A stretch of 64,000 nt of DNA from an uncultured Saccharospirillaceae bacterium (GTDB taxonomy: Bacteria; Bacteroidota; Bacteroidia; Flavobacteriales_D; CAJJDF01): NCBI GenBank assembly GCA_950054195.1, contig CATLPG010000006.1, forward strand, positions 1 to 64,000. The letters run 5' to 3'. The position numbers and the translations under genes were made by a program. The notes below the pieces were generated by a model. It saw nothing but the letters and a program-made list of their open reading frames with translations. It had not been told where the DNA came from and ran no database searches. How positions within the stretch are numbered: position 1 is the first letter of the stretch; every line of letters starts with the position of its first letter. Shown here in pieces: positions 8,939-17,759 of the stretch.

Positions 8939-9649
8939 TTACTTGATTTTAAACTTTATAGGAAGCGTGTAACGAACTCTTACCGTTTTACCCCCTTGTT
9001 TTCCTGGTCTCCAATTAGGCATGCCCGACACTACTTTTTTAGCCATAGCATCCATTCCGCAACCTAGCTCTCGAGGTATTTCTATGGACGATATACTCCC
9101 ATCCTTTTCAACCACAAATTGAACATACATGGTTTGACTAACACCCATTTCTCTAAAACATTGAGTTGTTTTTAATTGATTACCTAAGTATTTGTACATT
9201 TTATCCATTCCTCCTATAAACTCTGGCATTACTTCGGCAAATATGATGGCTTCATCCAAAGGCTCTACATATTTATCACCCTCACCATCATCTATAATGT
9301 CAATTACTACATCTTTTGCTTTTTTATCCACCTTGGCTTCCGTTTGTTTCACCTTTTTTTCATCAAAGTCATCTACTATCTCTACATTTTGATCTTTTTC
9401 AGGGTTAAATTCTTTTTGTTTTACAGTTGGTTGAGTTTTTTTCGGTTTCTCAATCTCAACTTTAACTTCAACGAGGTGTTCTAGGTCAAGAACTTCGGCT
9501 GATAAATTATCTTGTTTACTTACATAAACATCATAGGAAATCCACTCGAAAGCCATTAAGGTAAAGCTTAGTGCTCCTGCTAATGCAACAAAAAACAATC
9601 CTTTGGTTTTTTTTTGCATTTCTCGTTTAAACGATTCTTTGTTTTTCAT
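8939..9649 (-). CDS. tonB: TonB energy transducer
   Basis: The 236-residue protein has the full TonB plan: a short basic cytoplasmic tail, one membrane helix at about 17-39 (GLFFVALAGALSFTLMAFEW), a charged Lys/Glu/Asp linker at about 55-130, and a TonB_C domain at about 145-236 (MPEFIGGMDKMYKYLGNQL, QFVVEKDGSISSIEIP, MPNWRPGKQGGKTVRVRYTL). It transmits proton-motive force from ExbB-ExbD to outer-membrane receptors. No exbB or exbD gene is present in the window. The motif AFEW after the helix is common in Bacteroidota TonB proteins. It heads a run of three abutting TonB-domain genes, likely arisen by duplication of the C-terminal domain. The two receptors in this window are possible clients. 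Confidence 0.88.
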   Translation of the reverse strand: MKNKESFKREMQKKTKGLFFVALAGALSFTLMAFEWISYDVYVSKQDNLSAEVLDLEHLVEVKVEIEKPKKTQPTVKQKEFNPEKDQNVEIVDDFDEKKVKQTEAKVDKKAKDVVIDIIDDGEGDKYVEPLDEAIIFAEVMPEFIGGMDKMYKYLGNQLKTTQCFREMGVSQTMYVQFVVEKDGSISSIEIPRELGCGMDAMAKKVVSGMPNWRPGKQGGKTVRVRYTLPIKFKIK

Positions 9650-9763
9650 AGTTCATTTGTTTTTATGATTTATACTATGAAAACTACTTCAAGAACCATT
9701 CCGTTCATTAACAATCGCTTAACACTTTATTTTAAGGGTGTTTAATTGTTGTTATCGGTATGC

Positions 9764-11905
9764 TTAAACGATAAGTAGCCCCATTGATCTTAATATTTCC
9801 ATTTGATTAGAAAACCAAAACAGTTGAAAATTACCTAGGTTTTGGTTTTCAAATGCTGCTTGGAAGGATTTAAATTGAATAGGTTTTTCTTTCGCTAAAA
9901 GAAGTTGACTGGATAAAAAACTAACATTATTCTCATCCATGTTTATGGTTTCTTGCTGTGCGTTGTAAACAACTACTAAACTGTGTTTTTCTTTACTCAC
10001 ATGCATATTTCCTAGCCAAATTAGTTTATGGTTGGGTTTAGGAAATGAGCTTGTAGGAATACTTAAACAGTCATCTATGTGGTAAGGTGAGATAGTTGTT
10101 TTTGGCACTTTAAAATCAAACCATTCTTTAAGGTTTAAATCGAAACCTATTCCGTGCATGTAATTGTACAGCGACTTTTTTAGACCGTAACTAAATTTAG
10201 CATGGTTTACTCCTGTTTTATCTTTAAAGTTAATATCGTTTTTAGCAAAAGTAACTGCTGTATTTTGAGGAATTAAACCATACGTTGAAGGCTCTTTTCC
10301 TATAGGGCTATGGGCTGTCATTGCAAATTGGTGCCAAAATGCTGATTGTAGAATTCCTAGTTCAAATAATTGGCGAACCATTTCTAAACTATCAATGGTT
10401 TCTTGTTCGCTTTGAGTTGGGTATCCATACATTAAATATGCATGAACCATAATGTTTGCTTCTGTAAAATTTTGAAGCACTCTTGCCACTTGCTCAATGG
10501 TTATGCCTTTATCTATAAGTTTTAATAATCGATCAGATGCTACTTCTATTCCGCCAGTTACAGCAATACAGCCTGAGGCTTTTAAGAGCTCGCACAAATC
10601 CTTTGTAAAGCTTTTCTCAAACCGAATGTTTGTCCACCATGAAACAATTAGTTTCCTTTTAATAATTTCGATAGCAACTTCCTTCATTAAGCTTGGTGGT
10701 GCTGCTTCATCTACAAAATGAAACCCTCTTTCTCCTGTTGACTCTATCAAGATTTCCATTTTGTCTACTATTACCTTTGCTGCTAGTGGCTCATAAACCG
10801 AAATATAATCTAAAGAGATGTCGCAAAAGGTACATTTTCCCCAGTAACAACCGTGAGCCATTGTAAGTTTATTCCACCTTCCATTACTCCATAGGCTGTG
10901 CATGGGATTAACCATTTCAATTACTGAAATATACTTATCTAAAGGTAAATCAGAGTAATCTGGTGTTCCTGTTTGAGAAAACTTATAATCTGATTTAGTA
11001 CTATTATTTACATAATTAACCTGATCCACTTTTAGAAGAAAAGTTCTTTTAAACTCTGATGCACCAGTATTAATATGATCTATTATGTGCTCGATAGGTA
11101 GTTCACCATCATCAAGTGTTATAAAATCGAAAAACTCAAAAACTCTTTTATCCTTTAACTCCCTGAGTTCAGTATTCGGATAACCTCCACCCATAGCAAT
11201 TTTTACATCAGGATAAAGGATTTTTAGTTGTTGGGCGCATCTAAAGGCACTATAAAGGTTGCCTGGAAATGGTACCGAGAAACAGATCAATTTTGGGGTA
11301 TGACCAACTAGTTTTGCTTTTAAAACTTCAAATGAAAGTTGATCGATAAAAGTTGGTTCGTCTTTTAAAGCCAAATATAAATCATCAAATGAGTTGGCAG
11401 ACATTCCTAATCGTTCGGCATACCTGCTAAAGCCAAAATTAGGATCTATGGTTTCTTTAATAAAATCGGCTAGGTCGTCTAAAAAAAGTGTTGCTAAGTA
11501 CTTTGCTTTATCGTGATTCCCTATTTCACCGAATGACCAATCTAAATCAACCACTTCATCAAATCTAGAGCCTTTGGGTAAAAAGTCATTAGAAGAAATT
11601 AGAGGTATTAATGTATTGTTTTTGCCTTGTAAAAACTCAATAACAACATCTATTTTGTTAAGGTATTCTTCTTTTTGATTAATTATTAGCTGACTATTAT
11701 CTGATAATGTTTTTGACTGTTCAGCTATAGTGAAACAATTGGTTAGTTCTTTTTTGGAAAAGAGTTTATTAATTACCTCTATTCCTAAATCTATTTGAAG
11801 GCTAGAGATATTTTTAGTGTTAAGAAAACCCTTTAGGTAGCAAGTTGCTGGATAGGGTGTGTTTAACTGGGTAAAAGGTGGCGTTATTAAAATTATTTCT
11901 TCCAA
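9764..11905 (-). CDS. B12-binding-type radical SAM protein with C-x4-C-x2-C motif
   Basis: The 713-residue protein has an N-terminal segment resembling a cobalamin-binding domain (IILITPPFTQ; ICFSVPFPGN, IAMGGGYPN, DFITLDDGE up to about 275), then a radical SAM core. The cluster cysteines are C353, C358 and C361 (HGCYWGKCTFCD): a C-x4-C-x2-C spacing instead of the usual C-x3-C-x2-C. Later motifs include HFVDEAAPP, GCIAVTGGIEVASDRLL and YLMYGYPTQSEQE, which fit this superfamily. It should bind a 4Fe-4S cluster and SAM and carry out a radical methylation or rearrangement on an unknown substrate. The start is TTG at 11905: an in-frame stop lies two codons upstream and the PPF motif must be included. 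A terminator hairpin for the upstream gene ends about 12 bases before this start. No precursor peptide or obvious pathway genes are adjacent. Confidence 0.85.
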   Translation of the reverse strand: MEEIILITPPFTQLNTPYPATCYLKGFLNTKNISSLQIDLGIEVINKLFSKKELTNCFTIAEQSKTLSDNSQLIINQKEEYLNKIDVVIEFLQGKNNTLIPLISSNDFLPKGSRFDEVVDLDWSFGEIGNHDKAKYLATLFLDDLADFIKETIDPNFGFSRYAERLGMSANSFDDLYLALKDEPTFIDQLSFEVLKAKLVGHTPKLICFSVPFPGNLYSAFRCAQQLKILYPDVKIAMGGGYPNTELRELKDKRVFEFFDFITLDDGELPIEHIIDHINTGASEFKRTFLLKVDQVNYVNNSTKSDYKFSQTGTPDYSDLPLDKYISVIEMVNPMHSLWSNGRWNKLTMAHGCYWGKCTFCDISLDYISVYEPLAAKVIVDKMEILIESTGERGFHFVDEAAPPSLMKEVAIEIIKRKLIVSWWTNIRFEKSFTKDLCELLKASGCIAVTGGIEVASDRLLKLIDKGITIEQVARVLQNFTEANIMVHAYLMYGYPTQSEQETIDSLEMVRQLFELGILQSAFWHQFAMTAHSPIGKEPSTYGLIPQNTAVTFAKNDINFKDKTGVNHAKFSYGLKKSLYNYMHGIGFDLNLKEWFDFKVPKTTISPYHIDDCLSIPTSSFPKPNHKLIWLGNMHVSKEKHSLVVVYNAQQETINMDENNVSFLSSQLLLAKEKPIQFKSFQAAFENQNLGNFQLFWFSNQMEILRSMGLLIV

Positions 11906-11916
11906 AAATTATAGTA

Positions 11917-11949
11917 TAAAAAAACCTGCAATAGTAACTATTGCAGGTT
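11917..11949 (-). terminator. Intrinsic terminator after the lipoprotein gene
   Basis: AACCTGCAATAG (11923-11934) and CTATTGCAGGTT (11938-11949) form a perfect 12-base stem with a 3-base loop, followed on the minus strand by a run of T. It ends transcription of the gene at 11976-12692 and lies just before the radical SAM start. Confidence 0.85.
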
Positions 11950-11975
11950 AAAGATAAGTTTATAACGGATAATTC

Positions 11976-12692
11976 TTATTGCTTTGTATAGGTTGCTGTT
12001 CCTCCACTAGGTTGTGATAAACATCCAGAGCAATTAGTAATAATGTAATTTATAGTTATTTCATCACCACTGTTGTTAATTGATCCTGTTCCTTCAAGTG
12101 TATAAGTTGAACTAACATTAACAGTGATATCGTTAGGCCCCATAGTTATGTTTTGCCCAGAAGCCGTACCCTCAGTTATTTTGTTTCCTCCTGTACCATG
12201 ATCGAACGTATAGAAACCTCCGAAGCCATTAACATTACAAGGGCTTTTTAATAAATCTGTTGGAAATATTCCTCCTGTAGTTACATCATGAACAACATCC
12301 CAGTCTCCTTCCCAGTTTTCTTCTGCTATCGCAACATTAACTGTTCTAGAAGCAGTAGCTTCATTGCCTGCTGCATCCGTAGCACTAAACTCAACCTGAT
12401 AAGATCCTGCTGTAGCAGTATTTACATTAGAAGTATTTGTAACTACTGTTATAGTGTCTCCATTGTCATCTATTGCTATTGCACCAGCATCAGCATAGGT
12501 AGCTCCAACAGCTACATTAACTGGGTTTAATCCCAACACATTAATGGTTGGCGCTGTAACATCAGTTGGTGTTTGATTCCCCTGATTGTTATTAGTACTA
12601 TTACCACTGTCAACTGGATCTTCTTTCTTTTTACAAGATGCAATTGTTAACGCTCCTAAAAGGAACAAGCTTGATAATTTAATGACTTTCAT
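11976..12692 (-). CDS. Lipoprotein with a bacterial Ig-like (DUF5011-type) domain
   Basis: The 238-residue product has a lipoprotein signal (SLFLLGALTIASC, lipid-anchored Cys at 20) followed by a Lys/Glu and an Asn/Gln/Ser-rich spacer to about residue 42. Residues about 45-125 are an Ig-like repeat (VTAPTINVLGLNPVNVAVGA, FSATDAAGNEATASRTVNV) of the kind seen in surface proteins that bind polymers or other domains. Residues 128-238 look like a small beta-barrel/lipocalin-like domain with cysteine pairs (SPCNVNG, TNCSGCL). It is probably outer-membrane anchored, perhaps surface exposed. A strong terminator follows. The function is unknown. Confidence 0.8.
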   Translation of the reverse strand: MKVIKLSSLFLLGALTIASCKKKEDPVDSGNSTNNNQGNQTPTDVTAPTINVLGLNPVNVAVGATYADAGAIAIDDNGDTITVVTNTSNVNTATAGSYQVEFSATDAAGNEATASRTVNVAIAEENWEGDWDVVHDVTTGGIFPTDLLKSPCNVNGFGGFYTFDHGTGGNKITEGTASGQNITMGPNDITVNVSSTYTLEGTGSINNSGDEITINYIITNCSGCLSQPSGGTATYTKQ

Positions 12693-12759
12693 ATAAATAC
12701 TGGTTTTATTTAGTTCAATATACGATATTTTTGATACATAGTTTCAAAAACAAGGTGTT

Positions 12760-15000
12760 TTATAGCTTATTGAACTTTCTGATAATGTTGGTTTTATCTC
12801 CTCTAATTATTAGTTGGTATGTTCCGCTTTGTAAATTATTAATAGAAATTGTTTTTGAAGCATCTTGTGTTTCTCCTATTTGAATCGTATTAATAACTTG
12901 CCCCACTGAATTAACAATACTTACAGTTGTAGCCTCTGATTCATTTAAAGAATAACTAACATTAATATTATCTAACGCTGGGTTGGGGTATAAATCTACT
13001 TTTACAGCATTTACATTTTCTTCAATTGATGTTGGAGTTGTAACACAAGGAGCTGTAGTTTCAACTCTAGTCATTGTAGTAAAGTCTATATAACAAGCGT
13101 AGTGCATGCTATCAATAAATGGATTTCTATTCCCTTGTAAAGACTCGATATAATCATTTCTTGATCTTTCATAATCAGAAACAGGATCCATCCAGTGCCA
13201 AGACTTAAGGACATCTTGGTCTTGTCCATAAGGTGTAAATAAATCAATAGGGTTAGGAAAACTCCAGTTATTACCGCTTATGCTATTGTATGTAACAGCT
13301 TGGTAAAACATCGCTCTAGCTGCATCACCTTTATGGTCATCTCTTGGCTCGTAAACATTGTTTCCATTTACATCTAAGCCATATTTACCATCTTTAAACT
13401 GACTTGTAACCGTAACAACTACACCTAATGGATTATTACTTCTAACTCCATTAGCATTATTTTGGTTTACTGGAAACAAGTTGTGATAATCGGCATATTC
13501 TGGTGTATTCTCAAAAGCACTCGTACTTAACTGTGCCCAAGTAGGCATCCAACTTTGTGGATAACTATGCTCTCTCGTTATGTAATTAAACGCAAATGGC
13601 TCATCATAAATATGTTCATCACTTGTATACCTACAAGTAACTACTTTTTGACCATTAGTTGTGTCTCTAGAAGCGAACTCATCAATATACGTATCATCAA
13701 AATCTCCATAAAAAACTCTTGTATGAGGATTAATTAAAGCGTGTAAGTCGTCAATAAATGAAGCACTGCTTGTTTGAATTGAACTGTAATAATTTGGTGC
13801 TTGCATTGAGTTTGGCATTGTTACTGATTGTGAACCTGCCACCGAATATTTTGTATATTGACCAACCCCACTATAAGCATATACGGCTAAATGGTGTGTT
13901 TGATTAGCTCTGGTTTCTTTTGATAAGTAAGTTAAATCAGTTCCAGCGTAGGCAACCTTAGCATCTCCTACCATATCACCAGGTGTGTATCTTACACCGT
14001 CAGTTGGGTTTGAGCTAGGCGCGCTTCCTTTTTTGAAAAGAACCAAATAGCCTTCGTCATTTAAAGGTGTTGTTGGTGTAATAGTTGCTGTATACCTGTA
14101 TGTAGTAACATTAGATATTGCTATAGATGGAGCTGATGGTTGAGTTGCAAAACCATCTCCATAACCAACTAAATTAAGCGTGTAAGGATTTTCGTTAGCA
14201 TCATTATTAGTAATTGTTAATATACTCGTTCTAGTACCAGCTGAAGCTGGTGTAAAATCAATATTAATATTACCTGTTCCGTTTGCTATTACACTACTAT
14301 CAATTGATGTTACTGTAAACTCTGTTGAGTTAGAGCTAACAACACTAGATAAATCTAATGTACTATCTGTACCATGATTTTCAATTACTATTTGAAAGCT
14401 ATTTGTATTCCCTACGTTTTCTGCAACATATATATTACCATCACTAAAAACTGTATCTCCTAAAAACACAGCATTTATTTCTGCTTCTGGCTTAGGTAAT
14501 GGTCCTGAAATATTTATTTCATCCAGCGAAGTATTGTATCCTGATACTTTATCAGTATAGTAAAATCTAACAAAACGAGTTGTTGCTAATAGTGTATCTG
14601 CATACATTACGTTTCCACTTATGCTTAGTTCCCCATTTGTAAAAGACCTTAAATTAGTCCATGTAGTTCCATTATTCGAAATTTGAACATCAAAAGCCCC
14701 CTCCCATGGAGCTGTAGGTGTAGATGGAGGGTTTGTTCCTCTCATATGGTATGTTAACCTACCTGCTTCTGCTGCTAGTTCAATTTCTAAATATTGATCA
14801 TCACCATTTAACTTTAATGATGATCCGTTATTAATTCCTAACTGAGAATAATTTGTAGGAGGAAAACTTACGGGACCGATTGAGTAACCAACTGGTAAAT
14901 TGCCCGCATCTGTACAATCCCAGTACGTTGGAACTGGTGCCTGAGCGTATGATTGAGCTGTTATTGCCCCTATAGTTAATAATTGAATAATTCTTTTCAT
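12760..15000 (-). CDS. T9SS-secreted endonuclease I family nuclease
   Basis: The 746-residue protein has a signal peptide, an N-terminal beta-sandwich region (to about 170), an ASH/HYDIN-like domain at about 185-280 (NIDFTPASAGTRTSILTIT), a linker, an endonuclease I domain at about 400-640, and a C-terminal T9SS sorting domain (VDLYPNPALDNINVSY to IIRKFNKL). The nuclease motifs are EHSYPQSWMP, with H478 matching the catalytic His, and DYHNLFPVNQNNANG (H506), as in the EndA/NucM/Vvn family that cuts DNA and sometimes RNA without sequence preference. It should be anchored on the cell surface or released. It is the last gene of a three-gene operon, starting 10 bases after the TonB receptor. That context suggests extracellular nucleic acid degradation coupled to uptake. 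Nuclease identity is strong; the substrate in vivo is inferred. Confidence 0.9.
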   Translation of the reverse strand: MKRIIQLLTIGAITAQSYAQAPVPTYWDCTDAGNLPVGYSIGPVSFPPTNYSQLGINNGSSLKLNGDDQYLEIELAAEAGRLTYHMRGTNPPSTPTAPWEGAFDVQISNNGTTWTNLRSFTNGELSISGNVMYADTLLATTRFVRFYYTDKVSGYNTSLDEINISGPLPKPEAEINAVFLGDTVFSDGNIYVAENVGNTNSFQIVIENHGTDSTLDLSSVVSSNSTEFTVTSIDSSVIANGTGNINIDFTPASAGTRTSILTITNNDANENPYTLNLVGYGDGFATQPSAPSIAISNVTTYRYTATITPTTPLNDEGYLVLFKKGSAPSSNPTDGVRYTPGDMVGDAKVAYAGTDLTYLSKETRANQTHHLAVYAYSGVGQYTKYSVAGSQSVTMPNSMQAPNYYSSIQTSSASFIDDLHALINPHTRVFYGDFDDTYIDEFASRDTTNGQKVVTCRYTSDEHIYDEPFAFNYITREHSYPQSWMPTWAQLSTSAFENTPEYADYHNLFPVNQNNANGVRSNNPLGVVVTVTSQFKDGKYGLDVNGNNVYEPRDDHKGDAARAMFYQAVTYNSISGNNWSFPNPIDLFTPYGQDQDVLKSWHWMDPVSDYERSRNDYIESLQGNRNPFIDSMHYACYIDFTTMTRVETTAPCVTTPTSIEENVNAVKVDLYPNPALDNINVSYSLNESEATTVSIVNSVGQVINTIQIGETQDASKTISINNLQSGTYQLIIRGDKTNIIRKFNKL

Positions 15001-15010
15001 TGGTTGTTTT

Positions 15011-17749
15011 TTAAAATATTATTTGTAATGAAAGGTTGAACCTTCTTCCTTGTCCGAAAAATACAGATGCTGATGCAGCATCAAAGTTACTTGTTGGACT
15101 AGTAAAAGGGTCGTTATTTTGTGCATCAGAAATGTACTCCGTGTTTAATGCATTTAATATACTAAATCTTATACTAACAGGTACTTTTTCTACTTTAATT
15201 GTTGTTCCTGCATGGATATCCATTAACCCATAAGTTGGTATTTGCCATGATTCCCTACCAGCATTTTCACCATTAAGATTGCTTGGTTCAAAATCGGCAT
15301 AGTAACGATCAAACCAAGTGTATTGGGCTTTAATGTATGATCTTTTTGTTAAGTTCCATCTTATTTTACCTCCTAATTGAGTTTGAGCAGCATCTCCAAC
15401 ATGAACTCCTGTTGCATCAAAAGATGCTGTTAAGTCATTTCCGAAGTCATCTTGTATTGCATTACCTGCGTTATCAAAAAACTTAATACTATCTCTTCCT
15501 GATTGCCAAGTCCAATCTCCTAAAGAAGCCATACCTTCTACAGTAACAGTTGGCAAAACATTATAAGCTACTTCAACCTCAACACCTGTATGTAAAGCAT
15601 CCATTGTAATGTTTGAGGTGAAATTTTCATTATCTGCTCCCACTAAACTTATAGAGTATGGTCTGTCAACCCACTCTGTATAGTATGTATTAACATTAAC
15701 GGCTAGCTTATTTTTTTTGTACGCATAACCCAATTCAACAGCTCTTACTTTTTCATTTTTAACATCTTTAACAAAATCATTTCTTTGGTCGATAACATTG
15801 TTAAACTTTGGAGCATTATTTAAGTAGCCAAGGTTAGCATATACATTAGATGACTCGTTAATTATATAATTGGCTCCTGTTTTAATAGTAAAACCTGGAA
15901 TTGTTTTCCATCCTGTTTCATATGTTTTTAAACCCTCAGAGTCTCTTGTGTAAGTTTGTCCGTTGTATGATACAGTATCAGTATAACCAACAGCTAGCGT
16001 AGTATCACCTACTTCTATTACTTTTTCTCTAAAGTAATCAACCCCGTTGTATTGAGAAGCAGATCCTGAAAAGCTAATAAATGCTGACCATAAATCCTTT
16101 TTATACTCTGCTTGAGCAAACAACCCTCCCCATCTTACTTGACCTTCATCATAATATTCAATTCTATCACCTATTCTTTTTACACCTGCTGTTTCGTTTT
16201 GATTTCCGTTTCCAACCATATAGTCTGCTCCAACTAAATCGTAAACCTCTCTGTAATGAATACCTCTGTATGATCTTAAGTCAATTCCTCCTGATATAGT
16301 TAAATTATCACTTTTTACATATGTGGCTGTTGATAATAAACCATACCAACGATGGTTATTTATACTACTAAACTTATAAGAGCTTGCTTTTAAATCTGTA
16401 GGGTGATAATTTGGATCTACAGGAGGTCCAAAATCTCCACTGGTATTACTGTTATAGATAAATTGAGCGTCTAATTGTCCATTTGAGTCTAAACCAGGAT
16501 TATTTTTAATTCCTGTTCCGCCTCCATTCCCAATTGACATGTATGCAATATTGGATACATAAAACTTATCATTTACTTGCCAAAAGTCCTTTAGTGTAAA
16601 TTGCGGTTTATTGTAATAGTTTTCTCTTTCATATAATGTTACTACCTCTCCATTAGCTTTTGTATAGTTCCCCCAGAACTCGTTGTGTCTAAACCCTCTA
16701 TTTGATCCAAAAGCTTGATCATAAAATGCAATTTCTTCAGAGGTTACTCCAAGCTTTTTTGCTTTGGTACTATCAAAAAATGAAATTGGTTTTTTAAATG
16801 AACGTTGTCCATGACTTTGTGGTGCGGCAAATGCAGAAAAGCTTAATAAGTGGCTTTTAATTCTTTTTTCTACTTTTCCATAAAAGAACATACCATCAGT
16901 ATAATTTTTTTCTACCCATCCTTGACCAACTTTTCTTGAAAATGCACCTGAAAAACCCCAACCACCTTTTAGTTTTCCTGTATTCATTCCTACTGATTGC
17001 CTAAAAAACCCATTGTTACCAAACTCAAGCTTCACTTTAGTTTCTGGCTTAGCATCAATTCCTTTGGTAAAAATGTTCATTGTACCACCAACAGATGGAA
17101 CTGCCAACTTAGATATCCCTAGCCCTCTTTGTACTTGAATTTTACTAGTAACCATATCTAAACCAAACCAGTTAGACCAATACACCCAACCGTTTTCCAT
17201 GTCGTTTACAGGTACACCATCTATCATTACCGCTAGGTTTCTTTGGCTAAAACCTCTAATGGTTATTCTTGCATCTCCATCTCCACCTCCTTGCTGAGTA
17301 GCATATACACTAGGCGTACTTTGTAATACCATAGGTAAGTCTTGTGATGCTAGTTCTTCATCCAGTTTAGCTGGAGTAATGTTTGTAAAAGCAACAGGTG
17401 TTTCTCTTTCCTTTGCAATATCAGCAACAACTTGAACTTCACGCATTACTTTTGAAGACATTTTAACATCTACTACAGCTGTTTTAGAAGAAACTGTAAC
17501 CTTTTTTGTAACTGTGTTTAGTCCAACAAAAGAATAAGATATTGTGTAATCACCATAGGGTAATGACAACTCATATTTACCATCAAAGTCAGATGTTACA
17601 CCTTTTCCTGGAGCATACACTACATTTGCTCCAAATAAAGGTTCTCCTGTAACCTCATCGGTAATTGTTCCAATAACCTTACCATTTTGCGAAAAAAATC
17701 CTATTCCTGCAAGCAAGAATAGGATTAAGTTAAAGCTTTTTAGAGTCAT
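15011..17749 (-). CDS. TonB-dependent outer-membrane receptor of the nuclease operon
   Basis: The 912-residue protein has a signal peptide (SFNLILFLLAGIGFFSQ), a carboxypeptidase-like domain at about 23-105 (GTITDEVTGEPLFGANVVYA, SDFDGKYELSLPYG), a plug at about 120-225 (ITIRGFSQRNLAVMIDGVPV, GWVYWSNWFGLD, SVGGTMNIFTKG) and a barrel ending RRFNLSLQIIF. It is shorter than the other receptor of the window. It lies between the genes for a lamin-tail-domain protein (10 bases upstream) and endonuclease I (10 bases downstream), so it is probably the importer for what these two secreted proteins capture or release, such as DNA fragments, nucleotides or a bound metal. No SusD gene is present. The substrate is inferred from context alone. 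Confidence 0.93.
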   Translation of the reverse strand: MTLKSFNLILFLLAGIGFFSQNGKVIGTITDEVTGEPLFGANVVYAPGKGVTSDFDGKYELSLPYGDYTISYSFVGLNTVTKKVTVSSKTAVVDVKMSSKVMREVQVVADIAKERETPVAFTNITPAKLDEELASQDLPMVLQSTPSVYATQQGGGDGDARITIRGFSQRNLAVMIDGVPVNDMENGWVYWSNWFGLDMVTSKIQVQRGLGISKLAVPSVGGTMNIFTKGIDAKPETKVKLEFGNNGFFRQSVGMNTGKLKGGWGFSGAFSRKVGQGWVEKNYTDGMFFYGKVEKRIKSHLLSFSAFAAPQSHGQRSFKKPISFFDSTKAKKLGVTSEEIAFYDQAFGSNRGFRHNEFWGNYTKANGEVVTLYERENYYNKPQFTLKDFWQVNDKFYVSNIAYMSIGNGGGTGIKNNPGLDSNGQLDAQFIYNSNTSGDFGPPVDPNYHPTDLKASSYKFSSINNHRWYGLLSTATYVKSDNLTISGGIDLRSYRGIHYREVYDLVGADYMVGNGNQNETAGVKRIGDRIEYYDEGQVRWGGLFAQAEYKKDLWSAFISFSGSASQYNGVDYFREKVIEVGDTTLAVGYTDTVSYNGQTYTRDSEGLKTYETGWKTIPGFTIKTGANYIINESSNVYANLGYLNNAPKFNNVIDQRNDFVKDVKNEKVRAVELGYAYKKNKLAVNVNTYYTEWVDRPYSISLVGADNENFTSNITMDALHTGVEVEVAYNVLPTVTVEGMASLGDWTWQSGRDSIKFFDNAGNAIQDDFGNDLTASFDATGVHVGDAAQTQLGGKIRWNLTKRSYIKAQYTWFDRYYADFEPSNLNGENAGRESWQIPTYGLMDIHAGTTIKVEKVPVSIRFSILNALNTEYISDAQNNDPFTSPTSNFDAASASVFFGQGRRFNLSLQIIF

Positions 17750-17759
17750 TTCTGTTTGT

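Noticed and set aside
9706-9748. Terminator hairpin after the radical SAM gene
   Set aside because: The TTAACAC / GTGTTTAA arms need mismatches and a bulge and lack a clean T-run, so no terminator is called.
12288-12530. Plus-strand open frame with Cys/Ser-rich product
   Set aside because: Antisense to the Ig-like lipoprotein; composition follows from the complementary Thr/Ala-rich codons.
3063-17749. SusC/SusD nutrient uptake pairs
   Set aside because: Both receptors lack an adjacent SusD-like lipoprotein and glycan enzymes, so polysaccharide utilisation locus is not a fitting label.
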